A stretch of 64,000 bases of DNA from NCBI RefSeq assembly GCF_000372525.1, contig NZ_AQUR01000094.1, positions 1 through 64,000 on the forward strand. Reading direction: 5' to 3'. Shown here one piece after another: positions 63,619 to 64,000 of the stretch. The notes beneath the pieces are model-generated. The model was not told the origin of the DNA. It saw only the letters and a list, made by a program, of their open reading frames with translations, and made no database searches. A program made the translations under genes and the position numbers. The stretch is from Cupriavidus neocaledonicus (GTDB taxonomy: Bacteria; Pseudomonadota; Gammaproteobacteria; Burkholderiales; Burkholderiaceae). How positions within the stretch are numbered: the stretch's first letter is position 1; the number at the start of each line of letters is the position of its first letter.

Positions 63619-64000
63619 TCAGGCCCGTTGCGGTGCGGACACGGCGGGCAGGCTGGCAGTGTCCGGCACCGCCAGCGGCGTGCGCAGCACATCGCGCAGC
63701 GCCGCCTGCGGCACGCCCTGGCTGAACAGGAAGCCCTGCAGCCCGTCGCATCCCTGCGCGCGCAGGAAGGCAAACTGCGCCGCGGTCTCCACCCCTTCGG
63801 CAATCACCTTGAGATGCAGCTGGTGCCCCAGCGCGATGATGGCCGCGGCCACGGCCTGGTCGTGGCCCGGCGCGGCCACGCCGTCGACGAAAGACTTGTC
63901 GATCTTGAGCCGGCTGATCGGCAAGCGGGTCAGGTAATTGAGCCCGGAGTAGCCGGTACCGAAGTCGTCGATCGACAACCCCACGCCCAGCTCGCGCAGG
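63619..64000 (-). CDS. EAL-domain protein, C-terminal part (gene runs off the right edge)
   Basis: The visible part of about 127 residues contains the late EAL motifs LSIDDFGTGYSGLNYL, RLKIDKSFV and AEGVETAAQFAFLRAQGCDGLQGFLFSQ. These belong to cyclic-di-GMP phosphodiesterases; the metal ligand DD and the loop-6 region are intact. The N-terminal EAL signature and any sensor or GGDEF domain lie beyond 64000. It is upstream of, and in line with, the phosphonate operon, with 124 bp between. Confidence 0.9.
   Translation of the reverse strand, partial: LRELGVGLSIDDFGTGYSGLNYLTRLPISRLKIDKSFVDGVAAPGHDQAVAAAIIALGHQLHLKVIAEGVETAAQFAFLRAQGCDGLQGFLFSQGVPQAALRDVLRTPLAVPDTASLPAVSAPQRA

Overview
The window reads as part of a high-GC betaproteobacterial replicon of the Cupriavidus/Ralstonia type. 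The evidence is an acetoin operon in the order acoX-acoA-acoB-acoC with a 668-residue AcoR, many Bug-type periplasmic binding proteins and LysR regulators, a second EF-G gene, and the leader of a rRNA operon at the left edge. The species is inferred from gene content; no comparison was run.

Layout. 1-230: promoter and boxA leader of an rRNA operon running off the left edge. 0.5-3 kb: an OsmC-family gene, a Fur-box promoter followed about 45 nt later by an intrinsic terminator (candidate iron-regulated small RNA), a UDG-like gene, and a DUF3047 gene with an in-frame TGA. 3-15.3 kb: the acetoin locus. acoXABC, a CxxC carboxymuconolactone-decarboxylase-like gene and a lipoate ligase-like gene form one leftward unit behind a consensus sigma-54 promoter and a perfect 29-bp palindrome. 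A separate rightward unit (beta-propeller, MFS transporter, COG3618 lactonase-like hydrolase, LysR) lies between acoX and acoR. 15.5-20.6 kb: luciferase-like oxidoreductase, a large membrane patatin and a DedA-rhodanese fusion. 20.9-28.3 kb: a complete D-glucarate route to 2-oxoglutarate (glucarate dehydratase, 5-keto-4-deoxyglucarate dehydratase, 2,5-dioxopentanoate dehydrogenase) plus two Bug proteins, in two convergent operons, with a GntR/FCD regulator and a recurring GTCAT-N3-ATGAC operator.

28.3-38.9 kb: NarL-type response regulator, fusA2, a PRC-barrel protein, a 1478-residue hybrid kinase with two kinase cores and three receiver domains, and a Fur-box-controlled DUF3649-PepSY-DUF3325 iron operon. 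39.2-50.8 kb: amidohydrolase-type catabolic clusters (isochorismatase-like, creatininase, RidA, MFS), an SDR lacking the usual catalytic tyrosine, Ohr, a secreted repeat protein, and a LysR-Bug-gamma-glutamyltransferase set. 50.8-55.75 kb: a visibly lower-GC island bounded by inverted multiple repeats, carrying GNAT, alpha/beta hydrolase, TDT transporter and LysR genes. 55.8-57.7 kb: a Fur-box promoter and structured leader ahead of a second fur gene, a small Cys-rich protein, and a toxin-antitoxin pair whose toxin is broken. 57.7-64 kb: DMT exporter, PadR-like protein, a 2-aminoethylphosphonate-type ABC importer, and a truncated EAL protein at the right edge.

Two regulatory themes stand out. 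Three promoters share one geometry, a 21-bp Fur box laid across a 17-bp spacer. The glucarate genes appear to be tied together by one GntR operator found three times.
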